Below are positions 53,695 to 63,201 of a DNA stretch of 64,000 nt, in pieces. The notes under the pieces were generated by a model. That model was not told the DNA's origin and made no database searches. It saw nothing but the letters and a program-made list of their open reading frames with translations. A program made the position numbers and the translations under genes. The DNA is from Geothermobacter hydrogeniphilus (GTDB lineage Bacteria > Desulfobacterota > Desulfuromonadia > Desulfuromonadales > Geothermobacteraceae): the NCBI RefSeq assembly GCF_002898515.1, contig NZ_PPFX01000008.1:1-64000 (forward strand). Reading direction: 5' to 3'. The stretch's first letter is position 1, and every line of letters begins with the position of its first letter.

Positions 53695-55008
53695 ATGCGT
53701 CGCTTTAGAAAAATCCGTTTGCTGGCCATCTTGTTGACCGGAGTGTTGCTCTGCGGCCTCTGGTTGGCGCCGAATTCGGGTGCCGAGGACGATGGTGAGG
53801 AGAACCCCTATCGTCAATTGCAACTCTTTACCGATGTTCTGACCATTGTCCGCAAAAGCTATGTTGAAGAGGTCGATCTGAAAAAATTGATCTACGGTGC
53901 CATCAACGGCATGCTTGAATCCCTCGATCCCCATTCCGGATTCATGCCGCCGGAGGTTTACCGGGAGATGCGCATTGACACCAAGGGTGAATTCGGAGGG
54001 CTTGGCATCGAGATCACCATGCGTGACGGTCAACTGATCATTGTATCTCCGATCGAGGATACCCCGGCTTTCCGGGCCGGGTTGCAGCCCGGTGACCAGA
54101 TTGTCAAGATCGAGGACCGTTACACCAAGAGCCTGAGCCTGATGGAAGCGGTCAAGATGATGCGTGGTCCGGCAGGCAGCGAAATCAATATCACCGTTAT
54201 GCGTGACAGTTTCGACATGCCGAGGAAATTCACCCTGGTCCGGGAAGTTATCCGCATCCATTCCGTAAAGTCCAGAATGCTGGATGGACAGATCGGATAT
54301 GCCAGGCTGACCCAGTTTCAGGAAAAGACCGGCAATGAACTGCACCAGGCCCTGGCCGCGCTGAAAAAAGAGAGCGGCGACGCCGGTCTTGGAGGGTTGA
54401 TCCTCGATTTGCGCAACAACCCGGGAGGATTGCTGGATCAAGCCGTTGCCGTCTCCGATACGTTCCTTTCCTCCGGTCTGATCGTGTATACCGAGGGGCG
54501 TGAACTGGAAAGCCAGATGACCTTCTCGGCGCATGCCGAAGGGACCGAGCCGAACTATCCCATGGTGGTGCTCATCGACGGCGGCAGCGCCAGCGCTTCG
54601 GAAATCGTGGCCGGGGCTCTGCAGGATCATCACCGGGCCCTGGTTCTCGGAACCCGCAGCTTCGGCAAGGGTTCTGTGCAGACCATTCTCCCGCTTGCCG
54701 ACGGTGCGGGGTTGCGCCTGACCACCGCGCGTTACTTTACCCCCAGCGGGACATCCATTCAGGCTCGGGGGATTACCCCTGATATCGAAGTTCATCCGCT
54801 GCTGGCAAAAGAAAGTGAGGAGGAACAGCATTTCAGTGAAAAAGATCTCGCCCATCATTTCGCCACGCCACCCGCTGCCGGAGACAGTGAAAAGGCTCCT
54901 GTGAAATCACGCCTGAGCAAGGAGGACCGCAGTGATTACCAATTGATGCGGGCTCTGGATCTGCTCAAGGGGATGAAGATCTTTCAAGGAGAGAAACAGG
55001 CGGCCTGA
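53695..55008 (+). CDS. ctpA: Carboxyl-terminal processing protease (S41 family)
   Basis: A 437-residue exported serine protease with a signal peptide or anchor (8-29), PDZ domain (about 98-180: GGLGIEITMRDGQLIIVSPIEDTPAFRAGLQPGDQIV) and the S41 core. The catalytic Ser is in DGGSASASEI (around 298-302) and the Lys is K325 (FGKGSVQ). Family members in the same context trim murein hydrolases or other periplasmic proteins. The ATG at 53695 follows AGGAGGG. The C-terminal 60 residues are acidic and low in conservation. It is in line with ftsE-ftsX-envC. Confidence 0.94.
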   Translation: MRRFRKIRLLAILLTGVLLCGLWLAPNSGAEDDGEENPYRQLQLFTDVLTIVRKSYVEEVDLKKLIYGAINGMLESLDPHSGFMPPEVYREMRIDTKGEFGGLGIEITMRDGQLIIVSPIEDTPAFRAGLQPGDQIVKIEDRYTKSLSLMEAVKMMRGPAGSEINITVMRDSFDMPRKFTLVREVIRIHSVKSRMLDGQIGYARLTQFQEKTGNELHQALAALKKESGDAGLGGLILDLRNNPGGLLDQAVAVSDTFLSSGLIVYTEGRELESQMTFSAHAEGTEPNYPMVVLIDGGSASASEIVAGALQDHHRALVLGTRSFGKGSVQTILPLADGAGLRLTTARYFTPSGTSIQARGITPDIEVHPLLAKESEEEQHFSEKDLAHHFATPPAAGDSEKAPVKSRLSKEDRSDYQLMRALDLLKGMKIFQGEKQAA

Positions 55009-55069
55009 AAGGGTTCCTGATTCAGGAGATTGAAAGCCGGAATCCGGCCCCGACAGTTTGGCGGCAAGA

Positions 55070-56227
55070 ATGGCATCCCGTAAAACACAAAAGAAAAAAC
55101 AACCGGCTAAGGCCCGTCGATCCAGGGCCGGCGGCCAGGGCAACGGCCTTCGGGTTGCCCTGGCGGTCCTGTTTCTGGGGGGCTTCCTGCTCGGCAGCCT
55201 GCTTTTTCTCGCCCGGATGCGTGAGCACTACCAGGTTCCGGTCAAATCGCCCGACACCCGGCTGCTGCTGGAGGACGTCAGGGTTGAACTGGAAAGCGCC
55301 ATGTTGCGCAGCGGCGCTTCTCTGCAGCACCTTGTCGCGCGGCAGCGGGGAGAGGTGACCGAGCTGACCCTGTCCGCGTCTTTTCCTTCCCGCGAGGTTC
55401 TTGACGAACTGCGTCGGCGTCTGGGCCGCCTGGCCGGTACGATTGAACTGCAGATCGATACGTCCGGGCGTTCGCTGGTGGTGCTGCTTGACGGCAGGGT
55501 CCGTTATCGTCTTTTCTTCCTCCAGACCGAGGCACCTCCCACCCCCGCCGGGGCGAGGGTTGTCATCATCATGGACGATCTCGGCCGCGACCTGCGGATG
55601 GTGCGTCAACTGCTTGATATTGACCTTCCGGTGACCTTGTCGATCCTGCCCAACACCCGTCACGCCGCCGAGGTGGCGACCCTGGCTCATCGGCACAAGC
55701 GGGAAGTCATGATCCATATTCCCATGGAGCCGCTCGCCTATCCCGATACCAGCCCGGGGGACAACGCGTTGCTGGTTAAATTGTCGAACGGGGAGATTCG
55801 GAAGAGATTCTACAGCTATCTGGAAAAAATACCCTACGCCGTCGGCGGTAATAATCACATGGGTTCACGTTTTACCGCCGACGCGGGGAAGATGCGTCCG
55901 GTGCTGGAGGTGATGCGCGGCGAGGGGTTGTTCTTCATCGACAGCCGCACCACCGGATTGTCGGTGGCCGCGGCCGAGGCCAGGGGTATAGGTGTGCCGG
56001 TCGCCTCGCGGGACATGTTTCTCGACAACGACCGGGATGTCGATCGAATATCTCTGCAGATTCGCAAGCTCGCCCTGCTTGCGGCGCGTCGAGGCAGCGC
56101 CATCGGCATCTGTCACCCCTATCCACAGACGCTTGAGGCCCTGCGGCGCGAGCAGGGTTTTTTGCGTGACCGGGGCGTCCAGGTGGTTCCCGCCTCGGCG
56201 CTGGTGCAGCGACCCGGGACAGGTTGA
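55070..56227 (+). CDS. Divergent polysaccharide deacetylase family protein
   Basis: A 385-residue protein with a basic cytoplasmic N-terminus, one membrane helix (25-48) and a C-terminal deacetylase-like domain (DUF610/PF04748 type: VVIIMDDLGRDLRMVRQLL, LPVTLSILPNTRHA, MIHIPMEP, NNHMGSRFT, FIDSRTT, ICHPYPQTLEAL). His and Asp of the NodB-type metal site are present in altered form. The ATG at 55070 is chosen over TTG 55058. Such genes frequently accompany EnvC and CtpA in proteobacteria, which suggests a role in wall or polysaccharide turnover; activity is unproven. Confidence 0.88.
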   Translation: MASRKTQKKKQPAKARRSRAGGQGNGLRVALAVLFLGGFLLGSLLFLARMREHYQVPVKSPDTRLLLEDVRVELESAMLRSGASLQHLVARQRGEVTELTLSASFPSREVLDELRRRLGRLAGTIELQIDTSGRSLVVLLDGRVRYRLFFLQTEAPPTPAGARVVIIMDDLGRDLRMVRQLLDIDLPVTLSILPNTRHAAEVATLAHRHKREVMIHIPMEPLAYPDTSPGDNALLVKLSNGEIRKRFYSYLEKIPYAVGGNNHMGSRFTADAGKMRPVLEVMRGEGLFFIDSRTTGLSVAAAEARGIGVPVASRDMFLDNDRDVDRISLQIRKLALLAARRGSAIGICHPYPQTLEALRREQGFLRDRGVQVVPASALVQRPGTG

Positions 56228-56243
56228 GAAGACGGTCGAGGTG

Positions 56244-57611
56244 TTATATCCCCTGCAGGCGCATGCCGACCAGCTGCTTGACCTGGCTGAAGGCTCGGTA
56301 GTTGTTGCCGGCGAGGATCTCCTCTGCCTGGCCGTCAGGCCCCTTGCGCAGCAGTGCGAATTCGCCGGGAATCTGTTTCTCCAGGTGGTTCCAGAATTTC
56401 AACAGGCTCGATGGGCCGCGGTTGAAGAGACCGTCGCGGGTATTTGTCGCCACCGGTCGGCTGGAGAGTTCCCGACCGTCTTCGTCAAATCGGAAGAAGA
56501 CGGGACCGTCAGCCCTGGGGGGGACGGCAAGAGCAAAGTAGCTGCGGGTTGCCGATTCGAGAAAAAGTTCCTGCATGCCGTTCTGGGACGGCTTACCCCT
56601 GCCGCCCTGGTAGACGGAGCCGAAAACCATGTCGGTGAAACAGTCCGATTCAATGAAGCCGGCCTGGTTGCCGTCGCCGGTTTCCAGGTAAAATCCCTCG
56701 ATACCCGCTGCCGGCAACTGTTCTCCGCAGGCCAGGCACCGGCCGGAGAGCCGTTCCAGTCGCTGCCGATGACCTTGTTGTCGCCGTTGCAGGAGGCTTG
56801 TCCGGGCGTCCGCCATCTCCGCCAGGCGGTGCCGGTCGGCGGCGTCGACATCCAGCAGCAGCTGACGGGCCTGGCTGGCAAGCTGCAGATGGACCTCGGT
56901 GCCGCGTCCGTGAGTCAGTATCGGGTAGACTTTTCCCTCCGGATTGGTGTTGAGTGATTCCACCTTCGGGCTCTTGGCGATAAAGCCCTCCATGCAGCGA
57001 TAACCGCGGTTGAGGGCATAGGCCTTGAGCAGCTGGTAAGGGTTGGTGAAGGGGCCTTCCTGGTAGCGGATGCGGGAATCAACCAGGCAGGGCAGGATGC
57101 GCAATGCCTGCCGGGACAGTTCATGGTGCTCGAAAAAGCGATAGAGCCGGCGGCTGTTTTCCAGTGAAGGAGCGTCTTTGACCGGGACGATGACCCGGTC
57201 GGCGCAGTAGAGGGCATTGGCGGTGAATTCGTCCAGGTCAGGACGGGTGTCGATCAGCACCACCCCCTGCAGGTCGGCCTGGCAGAGCAGGTTGCCGAGC
57301 AGGGCCGGGTCGCTCATCCGATCGCGCAACTCCCCCAGCCGCAAGCTGGAGGGGATGAACTGGACGCCGAATTCCCCGGTCTCAAGCAGTTCCGTGAACG
57401 GCGTTCCGGTCAACAGGGAATAAACGTCGCCGGTCGGCTGCCGGTTGCCGATGCGGAACATCTGATCGACGGAGAAATGGTTGTCGAAGCTGAACAGCGT
57501 TACCGGCAGATCTTCACGCAGGGCTTTGAGATAGATGGCCAGATTGGTTGCCAGGGTGGTTTTTCCGACTCCACCCTTTTCACTGGCAATGGTTACGACG
57601 TAAGGTTGCAT
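56244..57611 (-). CDS. ParA/MinD-like ATPase with an unrecognised C-terminal half
   Basis: A 455-residue protein. Residues 1-260 form a deviant Walker ATPase (KGGVGKTT at 12-19, VVLIDTRPDLDEFT, VIVPVKDAPSLENSRRL), as in ParA, MinD and Soj. The remaining 190 residues contain a CxxC pair (C292, C295 in GRCLACGEQL), an isolated C324 and a stretch that I do not recognise (GFYLETGDGNQAGFIESDCFTDMVFGSV, SYFALAVPPRADGPVFFRF). No ParB partner or centromere is adjacent. It is divergent from xseA, with about 85 bp between starts. It might position a structure or regulate one; nothing firmer can be said. Confidence 0.82.
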   Translation of the reverse strand: MQPYVVTIASEKGGVGKTTLATNLAIYLKALREDLPVTLFSFDNHFSVDQMFRIGNRQPTGDVYSLLTGTPFTELLETGEFGVQFIPSSLRLGELRDRMSDPALLGNLLCQADLQGVVLIDTRPDLDEFTANALYCADRVIVPVKDAPSLENSRRLYRFFEHHELSRQALRILPCLVDSRIRYQEGPFTNPYQLLKAYALNRGYRCMEGFIAKSPKVESLNTNPEGKVYPILTHGRGTEVHLQLASQARQLLLDVDAADRHRLAEMADARTSLLQRRQQGHRQRLERLSGRCLACGEQLPAAGIEGFYLETGDGNQAGFIESDCFTDMVFGSVYQGGRGKPSQNGMQELFLESATRSYFALAVPPRADGPVFFRFDEDGRELSSRPVATNTRDGLFNRGPSSLLKFWNHLEKQIPGEFALLRKGPDGQAEEILAGNNYRAFSQVKQLVGMRLQGI

Positions 57612-57696
57612 GCACGTACTCCGAAAAGATGACGGCCGTCATCGTGTGGCGGCGCAAGGTATTCATAGGAGATTTAACCGTGGAAGTCAACGCAGG

Positions 57697-58911
57697 ATGA
57701 ACGTTCCAATGCACGGATTGGCGGCGCAGGGACCGCTCAGTGTTTCTCGACTGGTCAGCCTGCTGCAGGAGCTGGTCGAGGATAATTTCGTCGAGGTGCT
57801 GGTCGAAGGCGAACTTTCCAATTTTTCCCGCCCGGCCTCGGGGCATCTCTACCTGACCCTCAAGGATGCCGAAGCCCAACTGCGCGGCGTGATGTTCCGC
57901 AGCCAGGCCAAGAGGTTGAAATTTCAGCCGGACAACGGCATGCAGGTGATCTGCCGGGGGCGGATTTCGGTTTATCGTTCGCGTGGTGAACTGCAGCTGA
58001 TAATTGAAAGTATCGAGCCGAGCGGGGTCGGCGGGCTGCAGCTGGCCTTCGAGCAACTCAAGCGGCGATTGGCGCGGGAGGGGCTGTTTGCCGAGGCGCG
58101 CAAACGTTCCCTGCCGGCGTTTCCCCGTCGCATCGGGGTGGTGACCTCCGCGACCGGGGCCGCCATTCGCGATATTCTCAATATTCTCGGGCGGCGCTCG
58201 GTCGGAGTCGAGGTTCTGGTGCGGCCGGTTCGGGTCCAGGGGGAGGGGGCGGAAGAGGAAATCGCCGCGGGAATCGCCGACCTCAATCGTTGCGGCGTCG
58301 ACGTCATGATTGTCGGTCGTGGCGGCGGTTCTCTCGAAGACCTCTGGGCCTTCAACGACGAGGTGGTCGCCCGCGCGGTGCATGCTTCGGCCTGCCCGGT
58401 GATTTCCGCGGTCGGTCATGAGACCGACTGGACAATCTGTGATTTTGTCGCTGACCTGCGGGCGCCGACGCCGAGTGCCGGGGCGGAACTGGTGGTTCGC
58501 AACCGCCGGGAGCTGGAGTCTCATCTCGATCAACTGGCGCTGCGCCTGGCAGGGCAGATGCGTGGCCGCATTCAGCTGCTGCGGGAGCGGGTGACCGGTC
58601 TCCGCCGCCGGCTGATTCCGCCGCAACAGCAGCTGCAGCTGCAGCGCAGTCGGTTTGATCATCTGCAGCAGCGCCTGTACCGTTCTGTTGCCAGCGGACT
58701 GCAGATGGCGCGGCAGCGCCTGAAGCTGTCATCGGCGCGGCTCGATGCCCTGTCGCCGCTGCACACTCTTGCCAGGGGGTACAGCATTGTTTTTAAACAA
58801 CCGGGACAGACGGTGGTTCGTCATGCTGCCGATGTCGGCCCCGGTGACAAGCTGCGGGTCAGGCTGGCTGAAGGGACGCTGACGGTGGCGGTGGAAGAAT
58901 CCGAGCCTTGA
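57697..58911 (+). CDS. xseA: Exodeoxyribonuclease VII large subunit
   Basis: A 404-residue nuclease subunit. The N-terminal OB-fold (VSRLVSLLQELVEDNFVEVLVEGELSNFSRPASGHLYLTLKD) leads into the catalytic domain with the motifs RIGVVTSATGAAIRDIL, GRGGGSLEDLWAFNDE, AVGHETDWTICDFVADLRAPTPSAGAEL and then the long coiled coil (290-350) before the C-terminal DALSPLHTLARGYSIV. It pairs with XseB. ATG at 57697 precedes MHGLAAQGP; M34 at 57709 is an alternative. The stop overlaps the M23 start codon. Confidence 0.96.
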   Translation: MNVPMHGLAAQGPLSVSRLVSLLQELVEDNFVEVLVEGELSNFSRPASGHLYLTLKDAEAQLRGVMFRSQAKRLKFQPDNGMQVICRGRISVYRSRGELQLIIESIEPSGVGGLQLAFEQLKRRLAREGLFAEARKRSLPAFPRRIGVVTSATGAAIRDILNILGRRSVGVEVLVRPVRVQGEGAEEEIAAGIADLNRCGVDVMIVGRGGGSLEDLWAFNDEVVARAVHASACPVISAVGHETDWTICDFVADLRAPTPSAGAELVVRNRRELESHLDQLALRLAGQMRGRIQLLRERVTGLRRRLIPPQQQLQLQRSRFDHLQQRLYRSVASGLQMARQRLKLSSARLDALSPLHTLARGYSIVFKQPGQTVVRHAADVGPGDKLRVRLAEGTLTVAVEESEP

Positions 58912-59780
58912 AAGGTTGGTTGCTGCTGCTGTTGCTGATCGCTTCTCCGGTTTTCGCCGCCGGTCTGGAGGTTTACCCCCGGCAGGTGCAGGACGGAGAA
59001 GCTTTTCTGCTGCGACTTGAAGCGCCGGATGTCATTTTTGCCGCTGTTCGGTGGAATGATGTCCCCGCCATTTTCGATCTGCGGCACGACCGGGGCAGAC
59101 TGTTGCTGGCGGTCAAGCCAGGTCAGGCTCCCGGACGTTATCCGCTGCAGGTTTACGCCGTCGACCGGTCAGGCAGGACCAGGCGCTATCGGAATGAACT
59201 GGACGTTGTGGCCGCCCGTCGCCCGGTCGAGCGTCTGACTCTGCCTCCGGCGCAGGTCACCCCCCGAAAACCGGCGGTATTGGAGCGCATCGGTCGGGAA
59301 CGACGACAGTTGCAGGAAATCTATGCTGCCGATACCCCATCCCGGTTCTGGAGTGGTTTTCAGCGCCCGGTTGATGATCCGGTCGGCAGCCTTTTCGGTC
59401 TGCGGCGGATTCTCAACGGACATCCGAAATCGCCCCATTCCGGGGTTGATTTTCGCAGTCCTCGTGGAACCCCGGTTCGAGCTCCCGGGGCCGGGACTGT
59501 CCGCCTGGCGGATACGCTTTTCTATACCGGGAAAACGGTGGTTATCGACCATGGCGGCGGACTGGTTTCGGTTCTGGCGCACTTGCAGTCACTTGGGGTG
59601 AAGTCCGGCCGGGAAGTGCGTCCCGGCGCAATTGTCGGTGAGGTCGGCAGCACCGGGCGTTCCACCGGGCCCCATCTGCATTGGACCGTGCGCCTGGGGG
59701 GGATTCCCACCGACCCTCTGACCCTGACGACACTGTTGAGGACGCGGGGAACCATGGTCCATCCCGCCGGAAAGGACTGA
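58908..59780 (+). CDS. M23-family peptidase
   Basis: A 290-residue exported protein with a signal peptide (1-18), an N-terminal beta domain (AGLEVYPRQVQDGEAFLLRL) and a C-terminal M23 domain with an intact zinc site: HSGVDF (HxxxD), GPHLHW (HxH) and a His in SVLAHLQSLG. The start TTG at 58908 overlaps the xseA stop. It is probably an active murein endopeptidase or an enzyme for another D-peptide, in contrast to the EnvC homologue at 52514. It is placed inside the xse-isp gene set, where translational coupling may be incidental. Confidence 0.9.
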   Translation: MKGWLLLLLLIASPVFAAGLEVYPRQVQDGEAFLLRLEAPDVIFAAVRWNDVPAIFDLRHDRGRLLLAVKPGQAPGRYPLQVYAVDRSGRTRRYRNELDVVAARRPVERLTLPPAQVTPRKPAVLERIGRERRQLQEIYAADTPSRFWSGFQRPVDDPVGSLFGLRRILNGHPKSPHSGVDFRSPRGTPVRAPGAGTVRLADTLFYTGKTVVIDHGGGLVSVLAHLQSLGVKSGREVRPGAIVGEVGSTGRSTGPHLHWTVRLGGIPTDPLTLTTLLRTRGTMVHPAGKD

Positions 59781-59891
59781 TGACAAGTTGGTTCTCCCGG
59801 TTCCCGGCGAGCACGCAAAGACCTTGACTCGGTTTCGTCCAACCGGGATAATCCAACTTTAATGCTTTCGCAAGAAAGCACAAATGTGTTG

Positions 59892-60011
59892 GCCAAGCAA
59901 AAAACACCGGCAGCATGGCGCGTGTTTGTCGAGCAATGAGGCGTACTTGCGTACGTCGAAGCAGCGAGGCAAGCGCGGCAACGCAGCTGCTGGTGAGTTT
60001 TTGCGACGCCG
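59892..60011. repeat. Palindromic intergenic repeat, family P copy 3
   Basis: About 120 bp, with ends GCCAAGCAAAAAACACCGGCAGC and the near complement GCAGCTGCTGGTGAGTTTTTGC and a central GCGTAC/GTACGTC. On the minus strand it reads GCTGCGTTGCC and CGACGTACGC, shared with copies 1 and 2. It lies between the M23 gene and xseB. The 110 bp before it (59781-59891) shows no gene. Confidence 0.7.
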
Positions 60012-60034
60012 TCACCTTTCAGGTGTGAGGAACC

Positions 60035-60268
60035 GTGGCTAAAGAAACATTTGAGACATCATTGAAAAAGCTCGAAGAGCTGGTTTCCCGGCTGGAAAAT
60101 GGCGATCTGACCCTGGAAGAGTCGTTGCGCTGTTTTGAATCGGGCGTCAAACGGGTCAGCCGTTGCCAGGAGTTGCTTGCGGCGGCCGAAACGCGGGTGC
60201 AGCAATTGACCCGTGGTGCCGGCGGCAACCTGGAGATGAAACCCTTTACAGCTGAAGAGGACGCCTGA
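60035..60268 (+). CDS. xseB: Exodeoxyribonuclease VII small subunit
   Basis: A 77-residue helical protein with the family pattern FETSLKKLEELVSRLENGDLTLEESLRCFESGVKRVSRCQELLAAAETRVQQL. It binds the coiled coil of XseA. The start is GTG at 60035 with GTGAGGAACC upstream. It ends 2 bases before ispA. Confidence 0.96.
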   Translation: MAKETFETSLKKLEELVSRLENGDLTLEESLRCFESGVKRVSRCQELLAAAETRVQQLTRGAGGNLEMKPFTAEEDA

Positions 60269-60269
60269 A

Positions 60270-61160
60270 GTGGATTTGAAACAGTATCAGCGTGAGTGCC
60301 TTGAAGCGGTTGACCGGGCTCTTGATCATTACCTTCCGGGTGAGGATGTCTTACCGGTCAACCTTCACAAGGCGATGCGCTATTCGGTCTTCGCCGGCGG
60401 CAAGCGCATCAGGCCGGTGTTGATGATCGCCGCCTGCGAAGCTGCCGGCGGTGAGCGCGAGGCGGTCCTCCCGGCGGCCTGCGCGATGGAGATGATTCAT
60501 ACCTACTCGCTCATTCATGATGATCTGCCGGCGATGGATGACGATGATTTCCGGCGCGGCAAACCGACCAATCACCGGGTGTTCGGAGAAGCCCTGGCGA
60601 TTCTGGCCGGAGACGGGCTGCTGACCGAGGCTTTCCGGTTGTTGGCCGACCCCGTTGCAGGTGGTCAACTCGCCCCGGCGACGCGGTTGCGGATCCTTGA
60701 GTTGATGGCCCGCAGTGCCGGCTCGTTCGGCATGGTCGCCGGGCAGGTGGTGGACATGGAATCAGAGGGCAGGGTCATCGATTTTCCGACCCTGGAATTC
60801 ATCCATACCCGCAAGACCGGTGCCTTGATCCTGGCAGCCATTCAGACCGGCGCCCTGGTTGCCGGAGCGGATGATGAGACCCTCGCCTCTTTGAGCCGTT
60901 ACGGAGAAGCCGCCGGACTCGCTTTCCAGGTCGCGGATGATATCCTCGATATTGTTGGCGACCAGGCGCAGCTCGGCAAGGATGTCGGCAGTGACCAGCA
61001 GCGCGGCAAGGCGACTTACCCGGCCCTGCTCGGGCTTGAAGAGGCACGCCAGAAAGCAGTTGAATTGCGGGACCTGGCCCTTGCGGCCCTGCAGCCGTTC
61101 GGTGAGGAGGCCGAGCCGTTGCGGCAGATCGCCCGTTATATTGTCGATCGAAGTGTTTAG
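60270..61160 (+). CDS. ispA: Polyprenyl (farnesyl/geranylgeranyl) diphosphate synthase
   Basis: A 296-residue trans-prenyltransferase. The first aspartate-rich motif is DDLPAMDDDDFRRGKPTNH and the second is QVADDILDIVGD. The residues before the first motif (MIHTYSLIH) are those that set chain length; the short side chains suggest FPP or GGPP. GTG start at 60270, next to the xseB stop, and dxs follows by 113 bp. It belongs to the xseA-xseB-ispA-dxs order common in bacteria. Confidence 0.95.
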   Translation: MDLKQYQRECLEAVDRALDHYLPGEDVLPVNLHKAMRYSVFAGGKRIRPVLMIAACEAAGGEREAVLPAACAMEMIHTYSLIHDDLPAMDDDDFRRGKPTNHRVFGEALAILAGDGLLTEAFRLLADPVAGGQLAPATRLRILELMARSAGSFGMVAGQVVDMESEGRVIDFPTLEFIHTRKTGALILAAIQTGALVAGADDETLASLSRYGEAAGLAFQVADDILDIVGDQAQLGKDVGSDQQRGKATYPALLGLEEARQKAVELRDLALAALQPFGEEAEPLRQIARYIVDRSV

Positions 61161-61273
61161 TTTAAAGTGGACTGCGGGATCTTTCGACTCGGGGCAGACC
61201 GGTTATCCGATCCGAAAGTGCCGGTATCCGGTTGACAGCCCGGCGGCAGTCCTCAGGGGAGAGGATAAAGACG

Positions 61274-63172
61274 ATGTTGTTGGAAACCATAGAATCACCG
61301 GCCCGGATTAAAGATCTGAGCCGCGAACAGCTCAGGCAACTGGCCGATGAGTTGCGCAGTGAGATTATCCAGTCCGTGTCCAGAACCGGCGGGCATCTGG
61401 CCAGTTCCCTGGGCGTTGTTGAGCTGACCCTGGCCCTGCACCGGGTTCTTGACAGCCCCCATGACAAGATTGTCTGGGATGTCGGCCACCAGGCCTACGC
61501 CCATAAAATGCTCACTGGACGGCGGGAGGCTTTTTCCACCCTGCGTCAGCTCGACGGTTTGAGCGGTTTCCCGAAACGTTCCGAGAGTCCGCATGATTGT
61601 TTCGATGTCGGGCACTCCAGCACCTCGGTTTCCGCCGCTCTCGGCATGGCGGCGGCTCGTGACGCCTGCGGCGGAGAAGAAAAGATCGTTGCCGTCATCG
61701 GTGACGGTTCCCTGACCGCCGGGCTTGCCTACGAGGCCTTCAATCAGGCCGGTCATCTGAAGAAGAACCTGGTCGTCATTCTCAACGACAACGAAATGTC
61801 GATTTCCCCCAACGTCGGGGCGATTTCCTCATTCCTGAGCCGGAAGATGACGTCCGATTTCTTCGTCCGCATGAAGAAAGAGGCGACCCAGATTATCGGT
61901 TCGATGCCGAAAATCGGCAAGGATCTGCTCTCTCTGGCGAGTCGCGCCGAACATTCTCTCAAGGGGTTCCTGACCCCGGGCATGCTGTTCGAGGCTTTCG
62001 GCTTCGATTACTTCGGTCCCATCGATGGTCATAATCTCGATGAATTGATTGAAACCCTGACGAATGTCACTCGCCTTGAGGGGCCGGTGCTGGTGCATGT
62101 CGTTACCCGCAAAGGCCATGGTTTTGCACCGGCCGAACGGGAGCCGTCAAAATTTCACGGCGTCGGACCGTTTGATGTCGAGACCGGAGAGGTTGTCGGT
62201 GTCAAGGGGGGCGGCGGAAGTTTTACCGGGGTTTTCGGTTCGACGCTGGTGCAGATGGCCGCACGGGACGAGCGCATCGTCGCCATCACTGCCGCCATGC
62301 TGGAAGGGACCGGGCTGAAGGACTTTTCCACCACCTTTCCGGAGCGGTTTTATGATGTCGGAATCGCCGAACAGCATGCCGTGACCTTTGCCGCCGGACT
62401 CGCCTGTCGTGGCCTGCGGCCGGTGGTCGCCATCTATTCGACCTTCATGCAGCGTGCCTATGACCAGGTGGTTCATGATGTCTGCCTGCAGAACCTGCCG
62501 GTGACCTTTGCCATGGATCGTGGCGGGCTGGTCGGGGCTGACGGCCCGACACACCATGGAGCCTTCGATCTGTCTTTCATGCGTCATATTCCCAACCTGA
62601 CCTTTATGGTGCCGCGGGACGAACAGCAGTTGCAGCGCGCCATGGAAACCGCCCGACTGCATGACGGTCCCTTCGCCTATCGTTATCCGCGAGGCAAGGC
62701 CCTGGGGCTCGGTCTCGCGGACCAGCCGCAGGCGGTTGAAATCGGCAGCGGGGAAGTGTTGCGGGAGGGTGACGACGGGGCCATCCTGGCGGTCGGTTCG
62801 GCAGTACAGGCGGCGCTTGAGGCTGCCGAGACTCTGGCGGCCGAAGGTGTGCGACTCCGGGTGATTGATCCACGTTTTATCAAGCCGCTCGATGAGCGTC
62901 TGCTGCTGCAGGCGGCCGCGACCGGACTTGTTGTCACGGTCGAGGAGAATACGCTCCTGGGCGGCTTCGGAAGTGCCGTCAGCGAGCTTTACGCCGCGGC
63001 CGGTGTCGCGCCGCGACTGGTTTTGATCGGTCTTCCGGATCGTTTTATCGAACAGGGCAGCCAGGATCAGCTGCGCGCGCGATATGGCCTTGACGCGGAC
63101 GGCCTGGTTGGACGGATTCGGGATGAGTTGAAGGCCGGGGACGCTACGGGAGCGGCTGCGGCGGGTTCCTGA
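61274..63172 (+). CDS. dxs: 1-deoxy-D-xylulose-5-phosphate synthase
   Basis: A 632-residue thiamine diphosphate enzyme that makes DXP from pyruvate and glyceraldehyde 3-phosphate, the first step of the MEP isoprenoid pathway. Thiamine-binding parts are [37 protein letters not shown] and [13 protein letters not shown]; the catalytic Glu lies in [17 protein letters not shown]; the C-terminal domain carries [16 protein letters not shown]. The ATG at 61274 follows GGAGAGGATAAAG; the frame from 61232 adds only unrelated residues. It is next to ispA, as expected for isoprenoid genes. Confidence 0.97.
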   Translation: MLLETIESPARIKDLSREQLRQLADELRSEIIQSVSRTGGHLASSLGVVELTLALHRVLDSPHDKIVWDVGHQAYAHKMLTGRREAFSTLRQLDGLSGFPKRSESPHDCFDVGHSSTSVSAALGMAAARDACGGEEKIVAVIGDGSLTAGLAYEAFNQAGHLKKNLVVILNDNEMSISPNVGAISSFLSRKMTSDFFVRMKKEATQIIGSMPKIGKDLLSLASRAEHSLKGFLTPGMLFEAFGFDYFGPIDGHNLDELIETLTNVTRLEGPVLVHVVTRKGHGFAPAEREPSKFHGVGPFDVETGEVVGVKGGGGSFTGVFGSTLVQMAARDERIVAITAAMLEGTGLKDFSTTFPERFYDVGIAEQHAVTFAAGLACRGLRPVVAIYSTFMQRAYDQVVHDVCLQNLPVTFAMDRGGLVGADGPTHHGAFDLSFMRHIPNLTFMVPRDEQQLQRAMETARLHDGPFAYRYPRGKALGLGLADQPQAVEIGSGEVLREGDDGAILAVGSAVQAALEAAETLAAEGVRLRVIDPRFIKPLDERLLLQAAATGLVVTVEENTLLGGFGSAVSELYAAAGVAPRLVLIGLPDRFIEQGSQDQLRARYGLDADGLVGRIRDELKAGDATGAAAAGS

Positions 63173-63201
63173 CGCGGGGATTCTCTCCCTCTCGGAGGTT
63201 T

